Source: Pseudomonadota bacterium | GTDB lineage: Bacteria; Pseudomonadota; Alphaproteobacteria; Rhizobiales; Rhizobiaceae | Assembly: GCA_003242525.1 (NCBI GenBank) | Contig: QGUU01000021.1 | Coordinates: 1 to 13,860 of the forward strand | Reading direction: 5' to 3' | Length of the DNA stretch: 13,860 nucleotides | In this document: one piece after another, positions 1-6,512 of the stretch | Position numbering within the stretch: the first letter of the stretch is position 1 | Layout of the letters: each line of letters starts with the position of its first letter | Notes under the pieces: model-generated | The model's database searches: none | Told to the model about the DNA's origin: nothing | The model's input: the letters and a program-made list of their open reading frames with translations, nothing else | Made by a program: the position numbers and the translations under genes

Positions 1-1
1 T

Positions 2-1027
2 TCCTACATCGTCTACGCACCGCTCCTGCACGGCTGTACCACCGTGATGTTCGAAGGCAAGCCGATCGGCACGCCGGACGCCGGCACGTTCTGGCGCGTC
101 ATTGCCGACCACGGCGTCGTCGCCCTCTTCACCGCGCCCACGGCTTTCCGGGCCATCAAGGGACAGGACCCGCAGGGCTCCTTCGTTCCAAAATACGACC
201 TGTCGAAGTTCCGCACGCTTTTCCTGGCTGGCGAGCGCGCCGACCCGGAGACGATCCGATGGGCGGAGCGGACGCTCAAGGTTCCCGTGATAGACCATTG
301 GTGGCAGACCGAAACCGGCGCGCCCATCACGCAGAATCCTGTCGGATTGGGCATGCTGCCGGTGAAACACGGTTCGCCCGGCGTTCCGATGCCGGGCTTC
401 GACGTGCACGTGCTTGACGACGCTGGCAATGACGTGCCCCGGGGCACGCTGGGCAATGTCGTGATCAAGCTGCCGCTGCCGCCGGCCTGCCTGCCCACCC
501 TGTGGAACGCCGACCAGCGGTTCCGCCAGGCCTATCTCGACGAGTTCCCCGGCTACTACAAGACGGCCGACGCTGGCATGATCGATGAAGACGGCTACCT
601 CTTCGTGATGGCCCGTACCGACGACATCATCAATGTCGCAGGCCACCGGCTCTCGACCGGCGCGATGGAGGAAGTGCTGGCCGAGCATCCGGCCGTGGCC
701 GAATGTGCCGTCATTGGCGTCAACGACGATCTGAAGGGCCAGGCGCCGCTGGGTCTGGTCGTGCTGAATGCCGGCGCAACCTGCGATCACGAGACGCTGG
801 AAAAGGAAGCCGTGGCGTTGGTGCGGGAACGGATCGGACCGGTTGCCGCATTCCGCAAAGTGGTGGTCGTCAAGCGCCTGCCGAAGACCCGCTCGGGCAA
901 GATCCTGCGCAGCACGATGCAGAAAATTGCCGACCGCGAGGAATGGACCATGCCGGCCACGATAGACGATCCTGCCATACTCGACGAAATCGCAGAGGCG
1001 CTGGCAAAGCGGGGCACCGGCGCCTGA
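2..1027 (+). CDS. prpE: propionyl-CoA synthetase (acyl-CoA synthetase, AMP-forming), 3' part
   Basis: ANL-superfamily adenylate-forming ligase that converts propionate (or acetate), ATP and CoA to acyl-CoA in the cytoplasm. The window opens inside the gene; 341 codons remain of a family usually near 630 residues. Visible motifs: WWQTETG around 299-319 (adenylation motif), the hinge region ARTDDIINVAGHRLSTG around 610-660, and the C-terminal PKTRSGKILR with the catalytic, acetylation-regulated lysine codon at 899-901. The opening residues SYIVYAPLL and the EGKP-GTPDAG stretch look more like PrpE than Acs, which is why propionate is preferred; acetyl-CoA synthetase remains the alternative. The stop at 1025-1027 lies in the same frame as the permease that follows, 84 bp before that gene's likely start. 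PrpE assignment is family knowledge; substrate is inferred. Confidence 0.88.
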   Translation, partial: SYIVYAPLLHGCTTVMFEGKPIGTPDAGTFWRVIADHGVVALFTAPTAFRAIKGQDPQGSFVPKYDLSKFRTLFLAGERADPETIRWAERTLKVPVIDHWWQTETGAPITQNPVGLGMLPVKHGSPGVPMPGFDVHVLDDAGNDVPRGTLGNVVIKLPLPPACLPTLWNADQRFRQAYLDEFPGYYKTADAGMIDEDGYLFVMARTDDIINVAGHRLSTGAMEEVLAEHPAVAECAVIGVNDDLKGQAPLGLVVLNAGATCDHETLEKEAVALVRERIGPVAAFRKVVVVKRLPKTRSGKILRSTMQKIADREEWTMPATIDDPAILDEIAEALAKRGTGA

Positions 1028-1111
1028 TCGCATCAGGGGCCGGGCGGAACTCCGACGGCAACGAAAAAGCCATGTCGGACGTTTCTTCCGGCCAAGCGCG
1101 GAGACACCAGG

Positions 1112-2890
1112 CTGACACTGCCGCAGATCCTATCCATAACGGTCATCGCCCTGATGATGGCGGCGTTCGTCTGGGGCCGGTTTCGCTATGACCTTGTGGC
1201 TGCGCTCGCATTGTTGATAGGGCTTGCCGTCGGCGTCGTTCCGTTCGACCGTGCCTTTGGCGGCTTCAGCGATGACATCGTCATTATCGTCGGCTCGGCG
1301 CTGCTGGTCAGCGCCGGAGTGGCGCGCAGCGGCATCATGGAATACATGCTGCAGCACTACGCGCCAAACGTCGCGTCGCTGCGCGCGCAGCTTGCCCTTC
1401 TGGTCATCACGGTTGCGCTGCTATCGGCCTTCGTGAAGAACATCGGGGCGCTGGCGATCATGATTCCGATCGCCTTCCAGTTCGCACGGCGTTCGGGCGT
1501 CTCCCCATCCTCCTTCCTCATGCCGATGGCCTTCGCCTCCCTGCTCGGGGGGTTGATGACGCAAATCGGAACCTCGCCCAACATCGTCGTGTCGCGACTT
1601 CGCGGGGAGCTCACCGGCACACCGTTCAAAATGTTCGACTTCACCCCGGTGGGCCTCGCGCTGACGGCGGCGGGCGTCGTCTTCCTGATCCTGTTCTATT
1701 GGCTGCTGCCGCAACGGCAAAAGCAGAACCAGCCCCTGCACGAGGCGCTGGATGCCCAGAACTATGCCGCCGAGGCGAAGGTAAGCAAGGACTCGACCGT
1801 CGCGAACAAGCCGCTGGCCGAACTGCTGAAGATCGCGGCCGGCGAAAGTGCCATTACATCGGTTCTGCGCGCCGGCGGGCTGCGGCTGGCACCACTTCCC
1901 GACCTCAAACTGCGCGTCGGCGACATCGTGCTGATCGAAGGAAGCCCGGAAGCGCTCGACCGGCTGGTCGCCCAGGCCAAGCTCGATATCGGCGAGGAAC
2001 GCGCCTCGGCCAAGGAAAACGGCTCGAAATGGGAGACGGTGGCAATCGAAGCGGTGGTCGGCGAGAGTTCGAGTCTTATCGGCTGGTCGGCGCAGCGCCT
2101 GCTGCTCTACGACCGTTTCAACGTCAATCTGCTGGCCGTCAGCCGCAAGGGCGAGCGGCTCGACCAGCGCCTGGGAACGATCACGCTGCGTCTCGGCGAC
2201 GTTGTGTTGCTGCGTGGCAGCCGTGATGCGCTGCCCGAATTCCTGCGCGAGTTCGGCCTGCTGCCTCTTGCCGAGCGGCCGCTCCTGCTCGGCAGCGTCC
2301 GCCGCGGCCTCGTGCCGGTTCTGATCCTGGCCGCCGCGATGGGCTCCACCGCCTTCAGCCTGCTCCCGGTACAGATTGCCTTCTTCGCGGCGGCGGTAGC
2401 CATGGTGCTGTTCCGTGTCATCCCGCCGCGCGAGATCTATGCCGCGCTGGATGGGCCCATCCTCGTCATGCTGGCGTTGCTGATCCCGGTGGCCGACTCC
2501 CTGCGCCTCACCGGCGCAACCGATGTGCTGGCCTCCTATCTCGGAGAAATCGGGCAGGGCATGCCAGGCTTCGGCGCGCTGGCGCTGATACTGGTCACCG
2601 CAATGGCGGTAACCCCGTTCCTCAACAACGCGGCGACCGTGCTGGTGATGGCCCCGATCGCCGCAGGTTTCGCGGCCAATCTGGGATATCGTCCGGAAGC
2701 CTTCCTGATGGCCGTGGCGATCGGCGCGGGTTGCGATTTCCTCACCCCGATCGGCCACCAGTGCAATACGCTGGTGATGGGCCCGGGAGGCTATCGCTTC
2801 TCTGACTATCCCAGGCTCGGTCTGCCGCTTTCCCTGCTCGTCATTCTCGTCGCCGTCCCGGCGCTGATGCTGGTGTGGCCGCTTAAATAG
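1112..2890 (+). CDS. SLC13-family anion permease with two RCK_C (TrkA-C) domains
   Basis: Polytopic inner-membrane transporter of the divalent anion/sodium symporter (SLC13, CitMHS-like) superfamily. Numbered from ATG 1154, it has an N-terminal membrane half (about 12-185), two soluble RCK_C domains (about 205-282 and 293-372) and a C-terminal membrane half (about 378-578). Transporter signatures are GTSPN at 139-143, NNAAT at 491-495 and TPIGHQCNTLV at 531-541. The RCK_C pair suggests ligand gating; the substrate cannot be read from sequence (sulfate, dicarboxylate or another anion). Start choice: ATG 1154 has no Shine-Dalgarno and would remove most of a first hydrophobic helix. The CTG at 1112 is preceded by GGAGA at 1099-1103, 8 nt upstream, and begins LTLPQILSITVIAL, a good first membrane segment. 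No ATG, GTG or TTG occurs in frame between the prpE stop and 1154. Start is uncertain; family call is firm. Confidence 0.85.
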   Translation: MTLPQILSITVIALMMAAFVWGRFRYDLVAALALLIGLAVGVVPFDRAFGGFSDDIVIIVGSALLVSAGVARSGIMEYMLQHYAPNVASLRAQLALLVITVALLSAFVKNIGALAIMIPIAFQFARRSGVSPSSFLMPMAFASLLGGLMTQIGTSPNIVVSRLRGELTGTPFKMFDFTPVGLALTAAGVVFLILFYWLLPQRQKQNQPLHEALDAQNYAAEAKVSKDSTVANKPLAELLKIAAGESAITSVLRAGGLRLAPLPDLKLRVGDIVLIEGSPEALDRLVAQAKLDIGEERASAKENGSKWETVAIEAVVGESSSLIGWSAQRLLLYDRFNVNLLAVSRKGERLDQRLGTITLRLGDVVLLRGSRDALPEFLREFGLLPLAERPLLLGSVRRGLVPVLILAAAMGSTAFSLLPVQIAFFAAAVAMVLFRVIPPREIYAALDGPILVMLALLIPVADSLRLTGATDVLASYLGEIGQGMPGFGALALILVTAMAVTPFLNNAATVLVMAPIAAGFAANLGYRPEAFLMAVAIGAGCDFLTPIGHQCNTLVMGPGGYRFSDYPRLGLPLSLLVILVAVPALMLVWPLK

Positions 2891-2927
2891 GCTCCCCCTC
2901 ACGCGCGCAGCGAGCGCCTGCTTGTTG

Positions 2928-2945
2928 CTGACAGACTGCTGTCAG
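2928..2945. promoter_or_regulatory. operator 1: 18-bp inverted repeat upstream of the DUF1127 gene
   Basis: The sequence reads CTGACAGACTGCTGTCAG: perfect 6-bp arms CTGACA/TGTCAG with a 6-bp spacer. It sits where the -35 region would be, exactly 11 nt before the -10 element at 2957-2962. The second copy at 3836-3853 has the same geometry, and both are followed by GGAGC. The likely ligand is the YafY/WYL regulator encoded at 3923-4639; that is inference from position and repetition. Confidence 0.75.
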
Positions 2946-2953
2946 GAGCGCTG

Positions 2954-2962
2954 TGCGACAAT
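2954..2962 (+). promoter_or_regulatory. extended -10 promoter for the DUF1127/DJ-1 operon
   Basis: TGC followed by GACAAT gives a TGn-extended -10 (2954-2962). No good -35 hexamer is visible; the operator occupies that space, which fits either a repressed extended -10 promoter or one needing an activator. Expected transcript start is near 2969, leaving a leader of about 22 nt that contains the strong Shine-Dalgarno AGGAGGT at 2980-2986. Confidence 0.5.
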
Positions 2963-2990
2963 GCTCCTGCCTGAACGAGAGGAGGTAGCC

Positions 2991-3164
2991 ATGCCAGGTT
3001 TTGTAGCGAACATGCGCGTCTATTTCGGCCGCATCCGGACGATGCGCAAGGAGATCCGTACTCGGCGCCTGCTCGACAGCCTGCCCCCGCACATCCAGGC
3101 GGACATCGGATGGTCAGGCTCCGGTTTTCCCGGTCGCCGCTCTGCGGTTGATGAATATCGATGA
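2991..3164 (+). CDS. DUF1127 small protein
   Basis: 57-residue basic protein. The C-terminal half, RTRRLLDSLPPHIQADIGW, matches the DUF1127 pattern (arginine-rich helix, then L-x-DIGW/L). DUF1127 proteins are small and arginine-rich; some alphaproteobacterial members have been linked to RNA turnover and to phosphate or carbon regulation, but the role here is unknown. ATG 2991 is chosen because AGGAGGT lies 4-5 nt before it; an in-frame ATG further upstream at 2922 would precede the operator and promoter. The gene is first after operator 1 and is followed 74 bp later by the DJ-1/PfpI gene, so the two are probably cotranscribed. Confidence 0.8.
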   Translation: MPGFVANMRVYFGRIRTMRKEIRTRRLLDSLPPHIQADIGWSGSGFPGRRSAVDEYR

Positions 3165-3238
3165 AATATTTCGATTGGACAATCGGGGCAGCGTCACCCA
3201 CATAGCAGACCCTACGGACCGGATGAGGAAAGGCTCGC

Positions 3239-3826
3239 ATGCCTGGGATCAAGACCATCGGTTTCGTGTTCATCCCCGGGGTGGCCGACTGGGAATATGG
3301 TCTGCTCTCGGCTTCCGCGGTGGAATGGTTTGGCGCCAGGGCAGTCCCGCTCACGCCCGACGGCGGGACGGTAAGGTCCGCCAGCGGATTCCGGATTGCT
3401 GCCGAGCGTCCGTTGGATGCGGCCGCCAACGGCGATCTCGATGCGGTTGCAGTGATCGGCTCCGACAACTGGGTCGGCGAAGACGCGCCTGACATCGGCG
3501 AACTGCTGACGAGCGTAAACGGGCGTGGAGGCGTGATCGGGGGCATTTGCGCCGGCACGCTCGCGTTGGCACGCGCTGGCCTTTTTGCATCAGCAGCACA
3601 CACCAGCAACGGCCGCGACTGGATCCTGCATCACCTGCCGGACTATGTCGGGCGGGACAATTACCGGAACGTGCCGCATGCAGTTGCCGACAGCAAAATC
3701 GTGTCGGCGCCAGGCTCGGCTCCGGGAACCTTTGCCGTGGCATTCCTGGCCGCGCTGTTTCCCGAAAGGACCGAAACACTGACGCAGATGCGGACGATGT
3801 TCGCGCGGGAGCATGCAGCGGGATGA
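3239..3826 (+). CDS. DJ-1/PfpI (ThiJ) family protein
   Basis: 195-residue cytoplasmic protein of the class I glutamine amidotransferase-like DJ-1/PfpI superfamily. The nucleophile-elbow motif GGICAGT places the reactive cysteine at C104. E19 in DWEYG and H121 in AAHTSNG fit the DJ-1 arrangement (human DJ-1 E18, C106, H126). Members act as deglycase/glyoxalase-like enzymes, chaperones, proteases or amidases; which applies here is not visible. Length is normal for a one-domain member and there is no AraC-type HTH fusion. GAGGAAAGG lies shortly before ATG 3239. It sits between DUF1127 and the WYL regulator and probably shares the operator 1 promoter. The 74-bp gap before it holds the palindrome GAAATATTTC (3163-3172), of unknown meaning. 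Confidence 0.85.
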   Translation: MPGIKTIGFVFIPGVADWEYGLLSASAVEWFGARAVPLTPDGGTVRSASGFRIAAERPLDAAANGDLDAVAVIGSDNWVGEDAPDIGELLTSVNGRGGVIGGICAGTLALARAGLFASAAHTSNGRDWILHHLPDYVGRDNYRNVPHAVADSKIVSAPGSAPGTFAVAFLAALFPERTETLTQMRTMFAREHAAG

Positions 3827-3835
3827 GATCCTCTC

Positions 3836-3853
3836 CTGACAACATGCTGTCAG
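3836..3853. promoter_or_regulatory. operator 2: 18-bp inverted repeat upstream of the WYL regulator gene
   Basis: The sequence reads CTGACAACATGCTGTCAG. Its outer arms are identical to operator 1 and its centre is CATG, so 16 of 18 positions are self-complementary. It shares TGCTGTCAGGAGC with operator 1 and also lies exactly 11 nt before a TGn-extended -10. Its position before the regulator gene suggests autoregulation. Confidence 0.75.
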
Positions 3854-3861
3854 GAGCCGCG

Positions 3862-3870
3862 TGCCATACT
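3862..3870 (+). promoter_or_regulatory. extended -10 promoter for the WYL regulator gene
   Basis: TGC followed by CATACT (-10 at 3865-3870), in the same register to the operator as the promoter at 2954-2962. The predicted start near 3877 leaves a leader of about 46 nt before ATG 3923. Confidence 0.5.
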
Positions 3871-3922
3871 GCCATGAAATTGTACTGGAGCAGGACGATC
3901 ATCAACGGCGAGGAACAGAACT

Positions 3923-4639
3923 ATGCGACGCGCCGACAGGCTCTTTCAGATTGTCCAGCATTTGCGTGGCGGCCGACTGGTCACCGCGCAGAAGCTGGGC
4001 GCATGGCTCGAGGTATCCGAGCGCACCATCTATCGCGACATAGCCGATCTGCAGGCGACCGGGGTGCCGATCGAAGGCGAGGCCGGTGTCGGCTACATGA
4101 TGCGGGAAGGCTTCGAACTACCGCCCCTGATGTTCACCCGTGACGAGATCGTGGCGCTGGTTGCGGGCGCACGCATGGTGCGCGCCTTCGGCGGAGCAGC
4201 CATGGCACGGGCGGCCGATGAAGCTCTGGTAAAGATCGGCGCTGTCTTGCCAGACAATGAGCGGGACCGCATCGCCCGCACCGAAATCCACACGCCGATG
4301 TGGGTGGTGAGCGACGAGGCTCGCGCCAATATCGATCTTATCGAGCGCGCCGTGGAGAAGCGTCAGGTGTTGACCATCGAATATCGCGACGAGGCCGGCC
4401 GCATCACCTCGAGGAACGTGCGGCCGCTCGGCCTCTGGTTCTGGGGCAAGGTGTGGACACTGGTTGCCTGGTGCGAGATGCGCAACGATTTCCGCGCCTT
4501 CCGCATCGACCGCATCGGATCGATCATAGCTTCCGGCCTCGTCTTCAAGCCGGAGCGGGGCAAGCAGCTCGCCGATTTCTACCGTGCCGTGGAGCGCAGC
4601 GAAGCCTACGGCATGGGGTCCACCGCCCGCGGCGCATAG
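3923..4639 (+). CDS. YafY-type HTH-WYL transcriptional regulator
   Basis: 238-residue DNA-binding regulator. An HTH_11/DeoR-like winged helix covers about residues 5-60, with the recognition-helix region LEVSERTIYRDIADLQ at 29-44. A WYL domain spans about 135-205, with WFWGKVWTLVAWCEMR at 172-187 and FRIDRI at 193-198. WYL domains are ligand-sensing modules (nucleic acid or nucleotide in characterised cases); this ligand is unknown. GAGGA lies about 10 nt before ATG 3923. An inverted repeat overlaps its own promoter, with a matching one before the DUF1127/DJ-1 pair, so it most likely controls itself and those genes. Whether it represses or activates is not visible. A weak hairpin follows the stop. 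Confidence 0.88.
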   Translation: MRRADRLFQIVQHLRGGRLVTAQKLGAWLEVSERTIYRDIADLQATGVPIEGEAGVGYMMREGFELPPLMFTRDEIVALVAGARMVRAFGGAAMARAADEALVKIGAVLPDNERDRIARTEIHTPMWVVSDEARANIDLIERAVEKRQVLTIEYRDEAGRITSRNVRPLGLWFWGKVWTLVAWCEMRNDFRAFRIDRIGSIIASGLVFKPERGKQLADFYRAVERSEAYGMGSTARGA

Positions 4640-4653
4640 GGTCACGGACGCTG

Positions 4654-4678
4654 AAGGGCCGATCAAAGAGTCGGCCTT
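4654..4678 (+). terminator. weak terminator-like hairpin after the WYL regulator
   Basis: The arms are AAGGGCCGA and TCGGCCTT around an 8-nt loop, with one bulged G. There is almost no T-tract after it, so intrinsic termination would be inefficient. It lies between the regulator stop and the rpmJ promoter. Confidence 0.4.
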
Positions 4679-4684
4679 CGCCGG

Positions 4685-4712
4685 TTGACAGCGCAAGCGC
4701 TCGTCGTTTAAG
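4685..4712 (+). promoter_or_regulatory. rpmJ promoter
   Basis: TTGACA (4685-4690), a 16-nt spacer, then TTTAAG (4707-4712). The perfect -35 fits a strong housekeeping promoter for a ribosomal protein. The expected start is near 4719, giving a leader of about 70 nt that contains the hairpin at 4729-4748. Confidence 0.6.
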
Positions 4713-4728
4713 AGCCACGCACGAATTC

Positions 4729-4748
4729 GGCGCGCCTTGCGGCGCGCC
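4729..4748 (+). promoter_or_regulatory. leader hairpin of rpmJ
   Basis: Two copies of the self-complementary octamer GGCGCGCC flank TTGC, forming an 8-bp all-GC stem with a 4-nt loop, followed by TTTCT. It lies between the promoter and the start codon of rpmJ. It could be an attenuator, an autoregulatory L36 or ribosomal-protein site, or a terminator for upstream transcription. The role is inferred. Confidence 0.5.
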
Positions 4749-4790
4749 TTTCTGGTTGGCCCGTAGGGGCACAAATTGACGGGCAGGACA

Positions 4791-4916
4791 ATGAAGATCA
4801 AGAACTCGCTCAAGGCGCTCAAGGCGCGTCACCGCGAAAACCAGCTGGTTCGCCGCAAGGGCCGCGTTTACATCATCAACAAGTCCGATCCGCGCTACAA
4901 GGCGCGCCAGGGCTGA
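4791..4916 (+). CDS. rpmJ: 50S ribosomal protein L36, zinc-independent form
   Basis: 41-residue highly basic protein beginning [14 protein letters not shown] and ending RYKARQG, typical of alphaproteobacterial L36. It is a component of the large ribosomal subunit. It contains no cysteine, so it is the C-minus (zinc ribbon-free) form, as in E. coli YkgO. AGGA lies just before ATG 4791. The gene stands alone rather than in a ribosomal protein operon, with its own TTGACA promoter and a leader hairpin. It is too short for most ORF finders and easily missed. Confidence 0.95.
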   Translation: MKIKNSLKALKARHRENQLVRRKGRVYIINKSDPRYKARQG

Positions 4917-4921
4917 TGGTG

Positions 4922-4940
4922 AGCCGCCGGCACGGCGGCT
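4922..4940 (+). terminator. hairpin after rpmJ
   Basis: AGCCGCC and GGCGGCT form a 7-bp stem around a 5-nt loop, 5 nt after the rpmJ stop. There is no T-tract, so it is either a weak terminator or an RNA-stabilising 3' hairpin. Confidence 0.45.
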
Positions 4941-4961
4941 TGCACTCACGCACAATTCAGT

Positions 4962-4989
4962 TTGACGATCCGTTGGCAGGGACTAGAGT
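4962..4989 (+). promoter_or_regulatory. probable promoter of the TPR gene
   Basis: TTGACG (4962-4967), a 16-nt spacer, then TAGAGT (4984-4989). The start point would fall at about 4996-4997, on the likely ATG of the TPR gene. Confidence 0.4.
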
Positions 4990-4996
4990 CCTTTCC

Positions 4997-5590
4997 ATGC
5001 GGGTCGTTTTCGCTTTCTTCGCCGCCTTCCTGGCTTTCCCGACGCTGGTTGCCGCCGCGGCTGCGGCCCCGCCTGCAAGCAATGTCGTGCCCGGCGATTC
5101 CGTCTCGCGTGCCGAACGGCTGGACAAGCTGTTTTCAGAACTCAAGCGGGCGAGCAACCAGAACGCGGCAGGGCGGATCGCGAACAGCATCTCGCAAGTC
5201 TGGAACGATTCCGGCTCAGCCTCGATCGACCTGATGATGCTGTGGTCGGAGAAGGCCATGCGGGAACAGAAATTCGACGTGGCGCTGGATTTTCTGGATG
5301 AAGTGGTGACCTTGCGACCGGAGTTCGTTGAAGGCTGGAACAGACGCGCCACCGTGCATTTCATGATGAAGAACTTTGCGAAGTCGATGGCCGATATCGA
5401 CAAGACGCTGCAGCTAGAGCCGCGCCACTTCGGCGCCCTTTCGGGGCTTGCACAGATCATGACCGAAACCGGCCGCAAGGAACAGGCGCTCAGCGCCTGG
5501 CTGCGGGTGCTCGATCTCTACCCCATGCTGCGCAATGCACAGGCGCAGGTGGCCGCTCTTTCCGAAGAACTCGCCGGCGAAAACATCTGA
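4997..5590 (+). CDS. exported tetratricopeptide-repeat protein
   Basis: 197 residues. The N-terminus MRVVFAFFAAFLAF and an alanine run to about residue 25 form a signal peptide, so the protein is probably periplasmic. Helical repeats of TPR type lie at about 79-110, 112-145 and 146-178, with the consensus-like ending ...DKTLQLEPRHFGAL at about 134-148. TPR domains bind protein partners; no enzymatic motif is seen and the partner is unknown. ATG 4997 is chosen because it begins the signal peptide directly. An in-frame ATG at 4916 overlaps the rpmJ stop and would bury the signal. There is no Shine-Dalgarno before 4997, and the predicted transcript start coincides with it, suggesting leaderless translation. 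It stands alone, 86 bp before the MgtC-like gene. Confidence 0.8.
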   Translation: MRVVFAFFAAFLAFPTLVAAAAAAPPASNVVPGDSVSRAERLDKLFSELKRASNQNAAGRIANSISQVWNDSGSASIDLMMLWSEKAMREQKFDVALDFLDEVVTLRPEFVEGWNRRATVHFMMKNFAKSMADIDKTLQLEPRHFGALSGLAQIMTETGRKEQALSAWLRVLDLYPMLRNAQAQVAALSEELAGENI

Positions 5591-5676
5591 CTGTTCCGGT
5601 ATCGAGCTTTGTTCGATGTTCCTGGCGGGAACCGGTTCTCTTGCCGGCCGTTACCGGAAGCATCGAGGCGCGCTGC

Positions 5677-6249
5677 ATGGAAAACCTTGTCGACGAGTTC
5701 GGCCATCCCACCCATATTCCCTTTCAGGTGAGCGCTGCGCGATTATTGCTGGCGGCCTTGTTTGGTGCGGCCATCGGCTTCGAGCGTGAATGGCGCAACC
5801 GACCCGCTGGGCTGCGCACGCACATTCTTGTCTGCGTTGCCGCGGCATGTTTTGCGTTGCTCACCATCGAGATCGTGCACGCGCCCATGTTCGCGGCGCC
5901 GCTGACGCATGAGGCTACCCGCTTCGACCCCATCCGGCTGATCGAGGCGGTGACTGCCGGCGTTGCCTTTCTCGCGGCAGGCGTGGTGATCTTCACTCGC
6001 GGCCAGGTACATGGCCTGACCACGGGTGCCGGCATGTGGCTGGCTGGCGCAATCGGCGTGGCCTGCGGACTCGGCCTGTGGCAGATTGCCTTGCTGGCGA
6101 CGGTCATGGCGCTTCTCGTCCTGGGCCTGCTACAGGTCTTCGAAAGTCGGGCCGGCCTCAACGAGGGTGCGGATTTTGACATTTCCCGGAAAGAACGCAG
6201 GGACTCGCAAGAGGGCAGTTCTGCCGGGCACGACCGCCTTTCAGGATGA
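5677..6249 (+). CDS. MgtC/SapB family membrane protein
   Basis: 190 residues with four to five hydrophobic segments (about 20-36, 49-68, 90-107, 116-133, 136-154). Family signatures are the glycine/arginine block IGFEREWRNRPAGLRTH at 33-49 and GAGMWLAGAIGVACGLG at 118-134. The hydrophilic tail after about 160 is poorly conserved. MgtC proteins modulate F-type ATP synthase and magnesium/acid adaptation in pathogens, while many environmental paralogues (YhiD/SapB type) have no known role. ATG 5677 is preferred, with CGAGGCG about 10 nt upstream; a TTG at 5641 adds 12 non-hydrophobic residues and has no ribosome binding site. No clear promoter was found in the 86 bp before it. Confidence 0.85.
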   Translation: MENLVDEFGHPTHIPFQVSAARLLLAALFGAAIGFEREWRNRPAGLRTHILVCVAAACFALLTIEIVHAPMFAAPLTHEATRFDPIRLIEAVTAGVAFLAAGVVIFTRGQVHGLTTGAGMWLAGAIGVACGLGLWQIALLATVMALLVLGLLQVFESRAGLNEGADFDISRKERRDSQEGSSAGHDRLSG

Positions 6250-6297
6250 GGCCCTCTCCTGATGCCTGCCCGGGACGAGGCGGCCACGCCCCTATCA

Positions 6298-6326
6298 TTG
6301 CCCGCGCGCGAAAACATTGGTATTGA
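6298..6326 (+). promoter_or_regulatory. possible promoter upstream of the small ORF and leuC
   Basis: TTGCCC (6298-6303), a 17-nt spacer, then TATTGA (6321-6326). The predicted start at about 6333 coincides with the ATG of the 38-codon ORF. Confidence 0.4.
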
Positions 6327-6332
6327 GCCCGC

Positions 6333-6449
6333 ATGGAAGAGCTTTTCGGCGACCCCGCCTACAAGAAGTTCGTGCTGCAGGACCGCAAGCGCCTGCCGGC
6401 ACGTTTCTTTGCGCGTGTCTGCGGCGCACTGACCAGCCGACTCGGCTGA
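6333..6449 (+). CDS. 38-residue hypothetical small protein upstream of leuC
   Basis: Small basic protein beginning MEELFGDPAYKKFVLQDRKR and ending ALTSRLG; no family is recognised. It has an acidic N-terminus, a KK/RKR basic centre and an amphipathic C-terminus, with no signal peptide. Codon use is normal for the window (G/C-rich third positions). There is no good Shine-Dalgarno, but a plausible promoter places the transcript start at its ATG. It ends 63 bp before leuC. Five of the 38 residues are leucine and these are scattered, so a classical leucine attenuator peptide is not supported. It may be a real conserved small gene or a chance ORF. Confidence 0.4.
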   Translation: MEELFGDPAYKKFVLQDRKRLPARFFARVCGALTSRLG

Positions 6450-6512
6450 TCCGCTTCCCCGCACCGGCGCTTGCCGGACCTTTTCCATCCTTACATCGAC
6501 GGATTTACGCAA

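Noticed and set aside
1421..2902. 493-residue minus-strand open frame opposite the permease
   Set aside because: Gln/Arg/His-rich composition and no recognisable domain; the plus-strand permease explains the region.
4916..4996. Longer start of the TPR protein at ATG 4916
   Set aside because: It overlaps the rpmJ stop, includes the post-rpmJ hairpin and the promoter, and would place 27 residues before an obvious signal peptide.
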